Of a DNA stretch of 64,000 nucleotides, positions 1 to 10,870 are shown in pieces. The notes below the pieces were generated by a model that had not been told where the DNA came from, searched no databases, and saw only the letters and a list, made by a program, of their open reading frames with translations. The stretch spans positions 4,701,370-4,765,369 of the forward strand of contig JASKMD010000014.1 of assembly GCA_030144725.1 (NCBI GenBank). Reading direction: 5' to 3'. Source of the DNA: Haematococcus lacustris. Its lineage: Eukaryota > Chlorophyta > Chlorophyceae > Chlamydomonadales > Haematococcaceae. Both the position numbers and the translations under genes were made by a program. Positions within the stretch are counted from its first letter, which is position 1. Each line of letters starts with the position of its first letter.

Positions 1-221
1 CTGCTCCCACCATGAAGCTCGTGAGGCAACGGACCCCCTAACCCCCCCCCCTTAGTAGCTCGTAGCCTGTAGCTGTTCTTGGCAATGGAATGGGCTGCCT
101 CTACCGCATGTCTCGTGAGCTTGTTTAGAAGCTTGGTGGCGTTGGTTTGGGTAACCCCAAGGGCCAGGAGGTGTTGGCGTGTGTGTGTTTCGTATGTAAT
201 GCCGCCTATTCCTAGTAGAAT
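1..221 (-). pseudogene. 3' end of a LINE-like RNase H ORF, cut off by the CACTA element
   Basis: The minus strand encodes the C-terminal tail of the same family as the intact ORF at 16046-17974. Both share a GGITYE-type motif, a HLL-LGV segment and the ending SIAK-SYRLRAT. The other part of this copy lies at 11035-12535, on the far side of the transposon. Aligning the two halves to the uninterrupted copy (around 16200-16260) restores continuity exactly at an AT dinucleotide, so this is one ORF split by an insertion. The stop is uncertain because the sequence just past it runs to the window edge in a C-rich tract. Confidence 0.8.
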
Positions 222-385
222 CACTCCTACAAATTAGTCCCTGCGTTTTTCCCTGCGCTTTTGTCAACCTTGTCCAAATGGGCTGAAACTTGGCCAGTTG
301 GTAGCTAGTGATGTAAGGAATCCATCCCAAAAGAAATCAGGTCAAAAAAATCAAAGGCTGAGGCTGGGCGGCCCGAGGCGTTTAC

Positions 386-1300
386 GCAGGGACGGATGCA
401 GGGATGGAGGGGGGGGCGCAGGGACGAGTGCAGGGATGGAAGGGGGGGTGCAGGGACGGACGCAGGGATGGAGGGGGGGTGCAGGGACGAATGCAGGGAT
501 GGCTTGGGGGCGCAGGGACAAATGCAGGGACGTGTGCAGGGACGGATGCAGGGATGACGGGCGCAGGGACGAATGCAGGGATGAACGCAGGGACGAGTGC
601 AAGGATTTTGGACGCAGGGACGAGTGCAGGGATGAGCGCAGGGACGAGTGCAGGGATGAACGCAGGGACGAGCGCAGGGATTGCTGGCGCAGGGATGAGT
701 GCAGGGATGAACGCAGGGACGAGTGCAGGGATGAACGCAGGGACGAGTGCAGGGATTACGGGCGCAGGGACGATCGCAGGGATAAGCGCAGGGACGAGTG
801 CAGGGATTTTGGGCGCAGGGACGAGTGCAGGGATTTTGGGCGCAGGGACGTTTGCAGGGATGAGCGCAGGGGCGGGTGCAGGGGTGAACGCAGGGACGAG
901 TGCAGGGATGACGGGCGCAGGGACGAGTGCAGGGACAAGCGCAGGGATGAGTGCAGGGATGACGGGCGCAGGGATGAGTGCAGGGATGTCGGGCGCAGGG
1001 AAGAGTGCAGGGATGAACGCAGGGACGAGCGCAGGGATGGCGGGCGCAGGGACGAGTGCAGGGATAAGCGCAGGGACGAGTGCAGGGATTACTGCCGCAG
1101 GGATGCTCGCAGGGATGAGCGCAGGGACGAGTGCAGGGGTAAATGGCGCAGGGCTGCGCGCAGGGATGAATGCAGGGATTATCGCAGGGACGGATGCAGG
1201 GGCGAATGCTGGGACGGACGCAGGGACGAGCGCAGGGATGACTGGCGCAGGGACGTGTGCAGGGATGAACGCAGGGACGAGTGCAGGGATGACTGGCGCC
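386..1300. repeat. Left subterminal 12-bp repeat array
   Basis: Tandem GCAGGGACGAGT-like 12-mers alternate among variants such as GCAGGGATGAAC, with 8-15 nt spacers (for example ATTTTGG, ATTACGG, ATGACGG) setting the higher-order pattern. The array sits just inside the left inverted end and is oriented opposite to the right array. Because 12 is a multiple of 3, the array is open in several frames, giving long Gly-Ala-Thr or Arg-Asp-Glu shadow ORFs that are not genes. Confidence 0.9.
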
Positions 1301-1306
1301 ACCTGA

Positions 1307-1311
1307 TTACA
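1307..1311 (-). terminator. TGTAA polyadenylation signal of the TNP2-like gene
   Basis: TTACA on the plus strand reads TGTAA on the minus strand, about 50 nt after the transposase stop codon. TGTAA is the usual green-algal poly(A) signal. It supports the placement of the 3' end of the gene. Confidence 0.5.
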
Positions 1312-1361
1312 ACCAGCACATTCTCATCATTATGTTGTGACCTGAACGACAGGGACAGTGA

Positions 1362-4300
1362 CTAGTGCTGCTTGCTGAGGCTGTTGTATGGAACAAAGTA
1401 CATGTCCCCATGGCCCTCGCCTGTGGGGAAGAAGGACACAAACAGAGTGTGCAGCTGCTCCCCATTTACTGCAAACCACTCAGCAGGACCAGCACCTGCC
1501 TCCTTTGTCCTGTACTTGGCGCGCCGATGGTAGGGTGGTGTTGCCTGGGTTGGCTGCTCCTGTGGGATGGCGGCTGGCCCCTTGGCCACACGGGTTGAGC
1601 GGCGCTGTCGGTTGCTGGCCCCACCATTGTGGGGGGGCGGAACAGAGGGGCCAGCACCGGCAGGTGGTGCTGCTGCTGCTGCTGCCTCGGCTTCTCCTGC
1701 TGTTGCCTCTGCTGCTGGTGCCCCTGCTCCTACTGCTGTTGCTTCTGTTACCGCTGCTCCTGCTGCTGATGTCGCTGCAGCCTCTGCTGCTGCTGCTGCT
1801 GGCTTTGGATCTGTTGCCCGCCGTTTGGCCGCTGTGTCCTGTGGGGCTGGTCTCTTGCGCCCACGTGTGCGTGCTGCTGCTGCTGCTGCTGCCACTGGTG
1901 GCTCTGGTTCTGGGCCCATGCCATGCATCAAGTTGGGCAGGCCACCCATAGGGTAGACAGGGAACAGCCTTGCGATGGCCACTCGCAGGAAGCGGCCTGG
2001 GATGATTGGATGCTCTAGTCGCACCCAGAACTGGATGTGGGCCGCATACTCGTTCACAGTGGACAAGCTGGCTCTGTAGTAGTACTTATCCATGGCCCAG
2101 CTGTTGTTGCGCTTTTCTGCACGCTTGTACGCCACACTGAACATCAGCTGATGTGTGCACTCTGCACGGGTGAAGTACCATACCCGCCCCGGCACGTTTG
2201 GGGGCTGGGCAGGAGCACCACTGGTGGCAGGGGGAGTAGAGAACAGGTCGAGGACGTCCTGCTCACACCAGCCGCTGCCCTCGCCATTCAACCCAGCATT
2301 GAGCTCCCCCACCATAGTGCAGACCGCCTGGCGCACCCACTGCTCACCACCCGTGACTGGGCACTGACAGTACCCTGCGCCAACTAACTGGCAGTTCCTC
2401 TCCGCTTCTGGCTGTGTGTCCTCCATTGTGGTGGGGGCCCGGACCTGACCAGCCCCACTGTTGGGGCGCTCCACCAGTCCCCTTGTCCCATCCCCTGCAC
2501 CCCCTTGCTGTGACCCCAGCGGCTCACCCTCTGCTCCTTGCTGCGATTGGTGCCCACCCTCCTCATCCTCCCGACCCTGCAGCACCCGGATCTTGTGCAG
2601 GAAACGCTGAGCTTGGCGGTACACCTTCTCACGCAGGCAGGCTGAGAGGCCAATGGTAGAACCTGGTGCATGCTTGCCTCCCCAGCGCTTCATGTACTGC
2701 ATGGCGCGCTCCAACCAAAACTCAGCATCACGAAAGCTGCGGCCACGTTGCAGCTCTTGATACAGCAGCCTGCGCACATCACGACAATCCATGTACTGCA
2801 TTAGAAATCATAGGTAAATGGAAAGTGAGTATCATAGTCGCCTTTGGAGGGGTAATATAGGACGTCTTATTAATGGTGACCAACTAGGAGGGGCTAAAGG
2901 TCTCGAAGATGGTGGAGTAACTGACATCAACGCCCTACTGCTCACTTACCGGCATACACACATATGGAGGTTGGGAGAGAACATGTGGGCCGAGACATGC
3001 AGGTCCACCTTGTGCTCCTCCAGCTTTTTAGCGTAGTCGAGCAGGTTCTGGAAGCCCTTTTGGATGTTGGCCTCCACTGTTGCAGGTGTGTCAGCACCTG
3101 GCAAAAGTAGCATCTGAATGTGTTATCAGAGCACTCCATGACGGTGATCATTATGGTGGTCCTAGTAACAGCAGTACCTCGGCTACATCTATAACCTACA
3201 TACCTGGCGTCAGATAGTGCAGCACAGCTTGGACCAGGTGCTCCCACAGCTCAAAGTGTAGTCGGCGGTTGGTTGTGCTTCGCTTCATGATGTCTAAGAA
3301 CACGTACTCCCACTCGTGCTTGAGGAAGTTCATGTAGTCGTCCATGATCCAGCCACTGCAATGCAAACATAGCATCTACACCTCGTGTGATTATGCTCCT
3401 ACCTTTTATTCACTCCCAGCCATAGATTACATACTTGCACAGCAACTCCTTCTCTTACACATCTATGCTGTCCTAGTCCCAGTTGTGCTAGTGTTGTTTC
3501 ATTGTCCCTGTTGATTTGTGATCGTACCTGCATTTGTCACTGTGATGGGGCTGGCGTCCGTAGTCAACTGGCACGCGGATGTGCTTGAAGCGCTCCTCAA
3601 TGAGCTTGCGTTCATGGGTGTCGAAAGGGCTGTTTTCCTTGGTAGAAAGCAGCCATAGCAGGTGGTTTTTCACCAGCCCAAAAAGCAGGCTGTGGGCTAT
3701 GGGCACGACATGGACCCACGTGCCCTCCACGTACCGAAGGAACTCCAGGATGAGAGCAGGGCGGTTACAGCCATGCTGGCCAGGCTTCAGACCCACATGC
3801 TCCTGGCCCCCATGCTCTAGAGCAGCCTTCACCAGGTCTCCCCGCAGCTTGAACTCATCAGCCGTCAGGCGCATGCACGCATCCATCATATGCACCTTGG
3901 CTGGAGCTGCCTCACCAGCAGCCAGAGGCGTTGGAGGTCTGACTGCTGGGGGTATTGTAGGTGCGTCCACAGGTTCGACGTAGCCCATGGGATGGACTCC
4001 TTCCTTGCCATGCTTGGGGGTACTGAGCCAGCACCACATGCAGTTCATGTTGGCGCCCGCTTGCATGCCGCCAGACCATGCAGCCCTGCAACCACAGGGT
4101 ATCACATGTTGGTGATGGCGTTGTAAGGCCTGCCAAATTGCGCCTCTGTGATGGACACCACCCTTGCTACACTGTTTGGTGTTCAGCCAACACCACGTGC
4201 TGTTCATATTGGCGCCATGGCCCATGCCATTAGACCAAGCAGCCCTGCATGCAAAAGGTACTCATGCTCAACGCATGGAAGTATGGTTACGGGTTAGGGT

Positions 4301-6327
4301 TGGGTTAGGGTTGGGGCTAGGGCTAGGGCTAGGGCTAGGGCTAGGGCTAGGGTTAAGGCTAGGGTTAGGGATAGGGCTAGGGCTAGGGCTAGGGCTAGGG
4401 CTAGGGCTAGGGCTAGGGCTAGGGCTAGGGCTAGGGCTAGGGCTAGGGCTAGGGCTAGGCATGGACGTGGGGATGTGGTTGGGTTATGGTTAGGGCTAGG
4501 GCTAGGGCTAGGGCTAGGGCTAGGGCTAGGGCTAGGGCTAGGGCTAGGGCTAGGGCTAGGGTTAGGGCTAGGGCTAGGGCTAGGGCTAGGGCTAGGGCTA
4601 GGGCTGAACTAGGGCTAGGGCTAGGGCTAGGCATGGACGTGGGGATGGAGTTAGGGTTAGGGTCCATTTGTTAAGTACTGCTTGCCTGGCTGGAGTGTCC
4701 GCCACCAGACTGACCACTATTGGGTACAGCCGAGGCCCCACAGTGGGGCGGTCGCCAAGGTCTTCACTGCGCAGGTGGACGTGCTTGGAGACGTCTGTTC
4801 CCAGCGCTCCCTGGAAAGCCTCGAAAATGGGCTTCATGTAGCCGGTGACATGCGAGTCAGCTGAAGTCTTGTTGTCGATGATGACGCCCAGGATGGCCCA
4901 AATGTCGTCCTTGCCCCGCACATGATCTGGGACGTCCACCAACTGGAGCTCACAGGCAACAAGTCACAGGGCATGCATGAGTGCAAGGTTATGCATGGTG
5001 TTAACCTGCATGGTTAGGCTAAGTGTTGCACTGGTGGTCGTGTATGTAGGTGCAATTGATGGATGTTCAGTGCTGAATGATTGGAACTGATAGCATACTA
5101 TGTTGGTTGCTCACCTGCATGACAATCACCCCCACTGACTTCTTGTTGATGCTCACCCAGTCCAGCCCCAAGCTGACCCTCACAGCGTACTGGTGATCAT
5201 ACACAGCATCAGTTACATGCTGCCGGATGTGGGCGGCGGCAGGGCCTACGTGTGATGCAACATCAGCAATCACAAGCTGATGGGCTATTGATGCATTGCT
5301 GTTCTCATTCAATATGCACCTGTCATGCATATTCCCTTACTTGCAGCAAAGGAGCCTGGTTCTGGATCCATTGGGCGCTGCAGGAGCCACTTCTTCACCG
5401 CGGCGCGGTTCAATAGGATGCTCAGTGTGTCCTCAAGGCCGTGAAGGAAGATGCAGCTTCGTGGCTCAATGGAGTCCCTCTCTATCAGGGCACAAGCACA
5501 GCACCACATAATGGCATGGGCCACAATGATACTGCCTTTGTCTATTCCAAGGCACTGGGGAGTGGTGACGGTGAGCTGGGAGGTGGTGGTATCAAGCTCA
5601 ATGAATGCATGTGGCTGGGCTGTCACCTGTCACAAAACGGGTTTCACCACACTGTGGGTGAGGGCATACGTCCTTCAAGTGGTGTTTCCATTGGTTCCTG
5701 TGGCAATCAAACACCTCAAGTTACAACGACAGCCAGTGTGGGTGAGTATGTACATGTGACTCACGGAGGCAGGTGCGGATATACATGTCCTGGGCAGGTC
5801 TTGCCGTTGCAGACGTGCACACGATCCTCATCTCTGCCCAGCGCATCAATCAAGGCGTAGAACCGATGTGTAGTTGAAGGAAGCAAGGTCTTGCCTTTGC
5901 CCATGCAGTTGTCCAACAGCTCCAGCACGTCTTTCATCTGCTGGTCAGAAGGCTTGGCCTTTATGTAGAACTCACACAAGTGCCGGGTAAGGTCCTGCAT
6001 TCTGACATCTGGCCTGTCAGGATACACAAGCTCGTTGGTTAGGAGTGCGTCCTTGTCCTTGCTGCCCTTGCTGTTGCGGCGAAAGACTGGGCCGCCACTA
6101 AGTGCTGCTGCCCTGACATCCCCCCGTCCCTCTTCACCCCCAACCCCCCCACCACCCCCGCCCCCCCCCTCCACCGCCCCCTCCTCCCCCATCCCCTCCT
6201 CCCCCACCCCCAATCCCGCCATCATTCTCACTCCCATCCAGATCCTCCCCCCTTCCCTCTCCGCCTCCCTCATGTCCATCTCCCTCACTGCCATCCCGTC
6301 GATGCTGAGGGTTTCCTCCATTCCCAC
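1362..6327 (-). CDS. TNP2-like transposase (CACTA/EnSpm or Plavaka type), about nine exons
   Basis: Minus-strand exons with GT-AG borders run in order. 6327-5763 has an acidic/Gly-rich N-terminus, then LTRHLCEFYIKAK and a CNGKTCPGHVY zinc-type motif. About 5627-5340 follows, then 5276-5117 (SLGLDWVSINKKS), then about 4942-4690 (LVDVPDHVRGKDDIW, YMKPIFEAFQG, VADTPA). An intron with telomere-like repeats comes next, then two WCWL exons (4244 and 4085 downward; the second continues through HSLLFGLVKNHLLWLL), 3356-3205, about 3103-2950 and 2797-1362 (RDAEFWLERAMQYMKRWG). This order matches TNP2/Plavaka transposases: a Dx(8-10) substrate region, DTPA, a C-x-x-C, H-x-LL-x-G-x-VK, and a C-terminal E-x-W-x-ER. 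The 4.69-kb donor seems to be GC-AG. A further 5' exon may lie at 6591-6917. No internal stop was seen in the exons as modelled. The last exon ends in a long Ala-rich low-complexity tail. Confidence 0.75.
4280..4667 (-). repeat. Intronic telomere-variant hexamer array (CTAGGG, some TTAGGG)
   Basis: GGGCTA hexamers with interspersed GGGTTA units form two blocks separated by a short GCATGGACGTGGGGATG-type unit that recurs at both block ends. The array lies in the transposase intron, whose sense strand therefore carries the C-rich strand. Ser-Pro and Gly-Leu ORFs over it are shadows. Confidence 0.9.
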
Positions 6328-7058
6328 ATCCCTGTAACATCAGTGACATAACTATAAGTCACCGACCATGCATCATTAGTAAGTTGTGAAACACGTCTAA
6401 CCTGAGCTGGCGGTAGTTGCTTGGGTGTAGATGGCCCAGGCAAGCCGCTGGTCTCGTTGTTTATGGCTTCATTGTGCCCTCTGTGGGCCTCGACTCTCTA
6501 CATAACAAACAATGACAATGTTACGTTAGTGATACCGTTACTGATAGCTCAATGCTGTCTCCCTCACCCTGTCTGTTGCCCCCATCCTTCTCATGTACTG
6601 AGCCAAGAAGAGCCGTGGATTCCGTGTGTCTCCCTGTAAGTAGCCAGTAAATAGTAGCCAGTAATACTTGCTTGGGAATACTTGCTAGCAAGATCTGAGC
6701 GTCCTCCCTCTAGCCGTACCGGTGTCAATCGCTGTGGCGGTGGCGCTGGTGATCGCTTGCACTGTGTCCCTCCTGTCGCCGCCGCCTGCTGATGGCCATC
6801 GATGCCACCGATCGTACCAATAGCACTATCTCTAGTGCGGCCGAAGTCATGAGCTGCTGTAGAAGCGGGCCGCTTGCATCCACCGACACCAATCATCATC
6901 AGCAGCCGACTAAGCACCAGCCTGTATGTACATTGTTATAACAGGCGATGCCTATCTCCGTATCCCTGAATGCCGGTGGCTCTTCGACCCTCTCACATTT
7001 CTTGCATAACATCCGGCGGTGTCTGAAGGGGACAGCACGGAAGAAGAAACGCCGACGC

Positions 7059-7372
7059 AATATGACTGTCTGCGTAACCGTTCTAGATGAGGGCGAAAGA
7101 ATCATTGTGAACTTCGATGCTAGCGACTACCCCTCAGCGGATTCGTTGTCTATGCACCTTGAATCTCACCACCTCAGCAAAGTGCAAATCGGAAGCGATG
7201 GTCATGCTACCTATACCGGCATGATGGAAGCAGGGGAGGTCAAGGCCCTTGCTCGTCTCCTCAAGGATAAGAAGCAGGACAAGGCCTGGTTCAATGCATT
7301 TGCTGCCATGAAGTGTGGCAGCTTCACAGCCGAGAAGGACTATGTCGATGTCCTTCTGTATGCCAAGACTAA
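7059..7372 (+). CDS. Unrecognised ORF inside the CACTA element
   Basis: The open frame starts at a methionine (MTVCVTVLDEGERIIVNF) and runs to a plausible donor, AAG followed by GTGCGT. The Lys-rich segment LARLLKDKKQDKAWFNAF gives it coding character. The upstream in-frame part from 6948 includes a basic KKKRRR stretch and might belong to it. Joining to the next acceptor at 7444 gives only low-complexity sequence, so the 3' structure is unclear. The 5' side faces the transposase gene, so the two may share a bidirectional promoter. I recognise no family. The opposite strand is also open here, which lowers confidence. Confidence 0.35.
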
Positions 7373-7441
7373 GGTGCGTTCTAATGTGTTACAACATGAC
7401 AGACCCCCCTTGCTGCTGACACTATTGTGTCTGTTATACTT

Positions 7442-7943
7442 ACAGGCACCGTCTCCGCCCCATATGCGTCCTCCGCTGCCACAACGTCAAGGTCATGGGC
7501 AGCCCCCGCCCCCGCAATGCCATCACGTTGTCGTGGGTCAGGAAGCCGCTGTAGGACATGTCGTCGATGTTCAAGCTGAGGTTGCTGATGGTGCGCAGAC
7601 ATGCTATGCGGCAGGCTTTGCTGGCTTTGTTGAGATTGGGCCCGTCGCCAGCTCTGATGGCCTCGCTAGTGATGAGCTCAAACACCGCTGATGGCAGTGC
7701 CAACGCGTTGATTTGTTGGGCCGGGACGGCTCGCTGTTGGGCTGATGGGGGCTCCATCGTGTTGTGGTGTGTACCGCACCCGACCGTATGATCGCTTGCG
7801 GGCGCTTGCACATGCATGAATTCCATGTTGCAAAACATGTAGCTCAATATTGACGCCCACATTGCTCGTAAAAGGCAGGGCTTCACGGTTAGTTGAAGGT
7901 GAGATCCAGGTAACAAGTCTACGGTAACGAAGGGAACGTGCAA
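7442..7943 (-). CDS. Unrecognised exon, weakly F-box/LRR-like, inside the CACTA element
   Basis: The minus-strand frame contains ALALPSAVFELITSEAI, then KASKACRIACLRTISNLSLN and FLTHDNVMALRGRGLP. This is reminiscent of an F-box (LPxxVxxLI ... KxCRxA) followed by a leucine-rich-repeat-like strand. The exon ends at a strong donor (GTAAGT) at about 7440. The plus strand reads the same dinucleotides as an acceptor, so orientation is not certain. It converges on the plus-strand ORF ending at 7372. I do not assign a function. Confidence 0.3.
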
Positions 7944-8060
7944 GCAGTAACTTTACATTGAACACGACTTGCATGAGCATCGCCGAAGACAAGTCTGCGT
8001 TCAGGTTACACAGCTGCACCACACACCACTAAACACAGCAAGTTCTATCATCATCAATCA

Positions 8061-10086
8061 ATGTCGTCTGCAAGCGCCACCTTCCCGGCTGTATTCACAA
8101 CGGGCGACATGAGTGGCACATCTACCTCTGGGACAACTGTGCAGTTGTCCACATATGTGGCGGCAATCCTCCCAGTCTTGATCGATTTGAGGGTAAAGCC
8201 AAACGATTGTGAAGCACTGATGTTGGACTACGAACAGCGTCAACTTACAACGTGCTATGCAGGATGACACCTTGGACGAGCCTAGATTGAAGCTTATCAC
8301 AGGGGTCATGATAACAGGCATAGACCTGGCCAACAGCCCCAACCCTCCAACAGCGGCTGCGATGACAGCAGCATTGCACCCGTGAGTGCGCCATCTATAG
8401 GACAATGCCACAGTCTCATCTATCCCTATCCCTATCCCTATCCCTATCCCTATCCCTATCCCTATCCCTATCCCTATCCCTATCCCTATCCCTATCCCTA
8501 TCCCTATCCCTATCCCTATCCCTATCCCTATCCCTATCCCTATCCCTATCCCTATCCCTACCCCTATCCCTATCCCTATCCCTATCCCTATCCCTATCCC
8601 TATCCCTATCCCTATCCCTATCCCTATCCCTATCCCTAACCCTAACACTATCCCTATCCCTATCCCTGTCCCTATCACTGTCCCCATTCCTATCCCTAAC
8701 TCTTGCCTGACAAGACTCAGCTGAGTCCCAGAAAACTTACATGTCACATCATTGGCATACGCACATACACCATCTTAACAAGGCACATGCTTATGGTGTG
8801 TTGCTTGCTTGCAGGAGGTGGTGACTGAGTTTGGGACAGGGCAGCGCAAACAGCTGCTATTCACCAGCCCCCAGCATGATGGCAGCCTTGCTGACGAGGT
8901 GTCCATGGCAGGGATGCTGACTGAGGAAGCGGTGAAGACGTTCGAGAAACTGGATGCCACAATCAAGGCACGCCACCTGGCTGCCAAGGTGTGGGCTCAG
9001 GCGTGCTTGAAGCGCCTCCAGGCCAGGGCTAACCAGCTGGTCAACTCCCCCCTCCGTGGTGGCACCATCTTGTGCAACGACCCGTACAAGATGCTGGTCG
9101 ACGGCAAACCCAAAGTGGCTAACGGCTTGGTGCCAGCTCAGGCACTGCATGTGGATGTGCGGCCTACGTGGTCTGATGAGGAGGAGGCAAGACAAGCAGC
9201 CCTGTTCCCACCCCAACCCCCCTCGACAGACACACCCCAGCCAGAAGCCCCCCCCTCAGCAGCATGCCAGGCAGCAGGTGCAGGTGCAGGTCCCAGCCAG
9301 CCATCCCCCAAGCGGCAGCCATCCCCCAGGCGGCAGCAATCCCCCAGCCGGCAGCAATCCCCCAGCCGGCTGCCATCCCCTAAGCAGAAGCCGCCCCCCA
9401 TCCGGTGGCGTTTCATTCCAGGGCGTGATGGCATGGTGCTCATCATGGCCATGCAGCGGGTCAGCATACTCCTCATCCCCCGCAGCCACAAGTGGGTCCA
9501 GGTGGTGGAGCATTTCTGGAACGGTCCGGGAAAGCACCATGAGTGCCAGGCTGCTCTTGAGGAGTACCTGAAGAGGATGACAGCCCAGGAGGTGGTGCGT
9601 GTGACCTTGGAGCCAGGTCAGGTGCTGGGGATGCGTGGGTACACAATCCATGCTGGTGATGAGGGCAGGGAGGGGACAGGTTCAGTGCGGGTGCACTTCT
9701 ACGCATCCACTGGCTTTGTGTCGGACACCACCTGCTACATAGCTGAGTTTGGCCACCTGTTTGACAGCCTGTGCCAGCCCACCACAGAGCCCAGGGACGG
9801 CAGCACCCCCAAGGTGCCGGCCTGGCAGGGGGAAGCAGCAGGTGGCAAGCACGTGCCCAAGATCCCATACAAGCCCCCAGCTCAGAAAGAAGAGGACGCC
9901 ATGTGGGTGGCAGATTGGCTTAAAGTCCCAGACTTCTCAGAGGCAGGTCTGAAGCAGTTGGAGCAGCAGTGGTATGAGGCAGCAGGCGTAAGCTGGCCAC
10001 CGGCAAAGCCACAAGAGCAGCGCAAGCCAAAGGCAGCCCGTGGTGGTGGCAGGGGTGGTGGGAACAAGAGAGATCGAGAGGATTGA
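8061..10086 (+). CDS. 2-oxoglutarate/Fe(II) dioxygenase-like protein carried by the transposon
   Basis: The proposed exons are 8061-8192 (begins MSSASATFP), 8263-8381, and 8815-10086, which encodes most of the protein. In the last exon an HVD motif (HxD, codons 9148-9156) precedes about 60 residues of Pro/Ser/Arg/Gln low complexity with SPxR repeats. Then come a LLIPRSHKW strand, [20 protein letters not shown] (distal His at 9649-9651) and SVRVHFYAS (Arg 13 residues later). HxD ... H ... R is the metal and 2-oxoglutarate signature of double-stranded beta-helix dioxygenases. TET/JBP-family dioxygenases are known as transposon cargo in fungi and algae, but I cannot say whether this belongs to TET/JBP or to a phytanoyl-like group. 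The C-terminus is basic ([13 protein letters not shown]). The junction between exons 2 and 3 does not keep frame at the obvious sites, so an exon or edit is missing from this model. Confidence 0.6.
8419..8700 (+). repeat. Intronic telomere-variant hexamer array (CCCTAT, some CCCTAA)
   Basis: About 45 CCCTAT hexamers, degenerating to CCCTAAC and CACTGTCC-like units at the 3' end, fill the intron between exons 2 and 3 of the dioxygenase-like gene. The C-rich strand is again the sense strand. Tyr-Pro and Ser-Leu ORFs over it are shadows. Confidence 0.9.
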
Positions 10087-10181
10087 CATGACTACATGTG
10101 AGACTTCACGACCATGATTGAAATGGTTGGGTTACACAGAGTATGCAAGTGTTATGGATACGCAAATGTGACATGTGATGC

Positions 10182-10870
10182 AAGGTCCCTGCGCTCATCC
10201 CTGCACTCGTCCCCGCATTCGTCCCTGCACTCGTCCCTGCGCTCATCCCTGCGCTCGTCCCTACGCCCGTAATCCCTGCGATCGTCCCTGCGCCCGTCCC
10301 TGCACTCGTCCCTGCGCCCGTCATCCCTGCACTCGTCCCTGCGCTCATCCCTGCGCTCGTCCCTGCGCTCATCCCTGCACTCGTCCCTGCGCCCGCAATC
10401 CCTGCGCTCGTCCCTGCGCTCATCCCTGCACACGTCCCTGCGCCCAAAATCCCTGCACTCGTCCCTGCGTTTACCCCTGCACTCGTCCCTGCGCTCATCC
10501 CTGCACTCGTCCCTGCGCCCGTAATCCCTGCACTCGTCCCTGCGTTCATCCCTGCACTCATCCCTGCGCCAGCAATCCCTGCGCTCGTCCCTGCGTTCAT
10601 CCCTGCACTCGTCCCTGCGCTCATCCCTGCACTCGTCCCTGCGTCCAAAATCCCTGCACTCGTCCCTGCGTTCATCCCTGCATTCGTCCCTGCGCCCGTC
10701 ATCCCTGCATCCGTCCCTGCACACGTCCCTGCATTTGTCCCTGCGCCCCCAAGCCATCCCTGCATTCGTCCCTGCACCCCCCCTCCATCCCTGCGTCCGT
10801 CCCTGCACCCCCCCTTCCATCCCTGCACTCGTCCCTGCGCCCCCCCCTCCATCCCTGCATCCGTCCCTGC
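10182..10870. repeat. Right subterminal 12-bp repeat array
   Basis: The array is the reverse complement of the left one (CTGCACTCGTCC and CTGCGCTCATCC units). It is shorter (about 690 against 915 bp). The outer part is identical to the left array in order, and the inner part differs in unit order and number. It lies just outside the dioxygenase gene's 3' end. Confidence 0.9.

Noticed and set aside
298..1365. Long ORFs on both strands over the 12-bp repeats (Gly-Ala-Thr, Arg-Asp, Ala-Pro types)
   Set aside because: They are open only because the 12-mer lacks stops; there are no splice or start signals and they change with repeat order.
4280..4667. A chromosome end or internal telomere
   Set aside because: The repeats are mostly CTAGGG, not a pure telomeric unit, and lie inside a spliced intron of a transposon.
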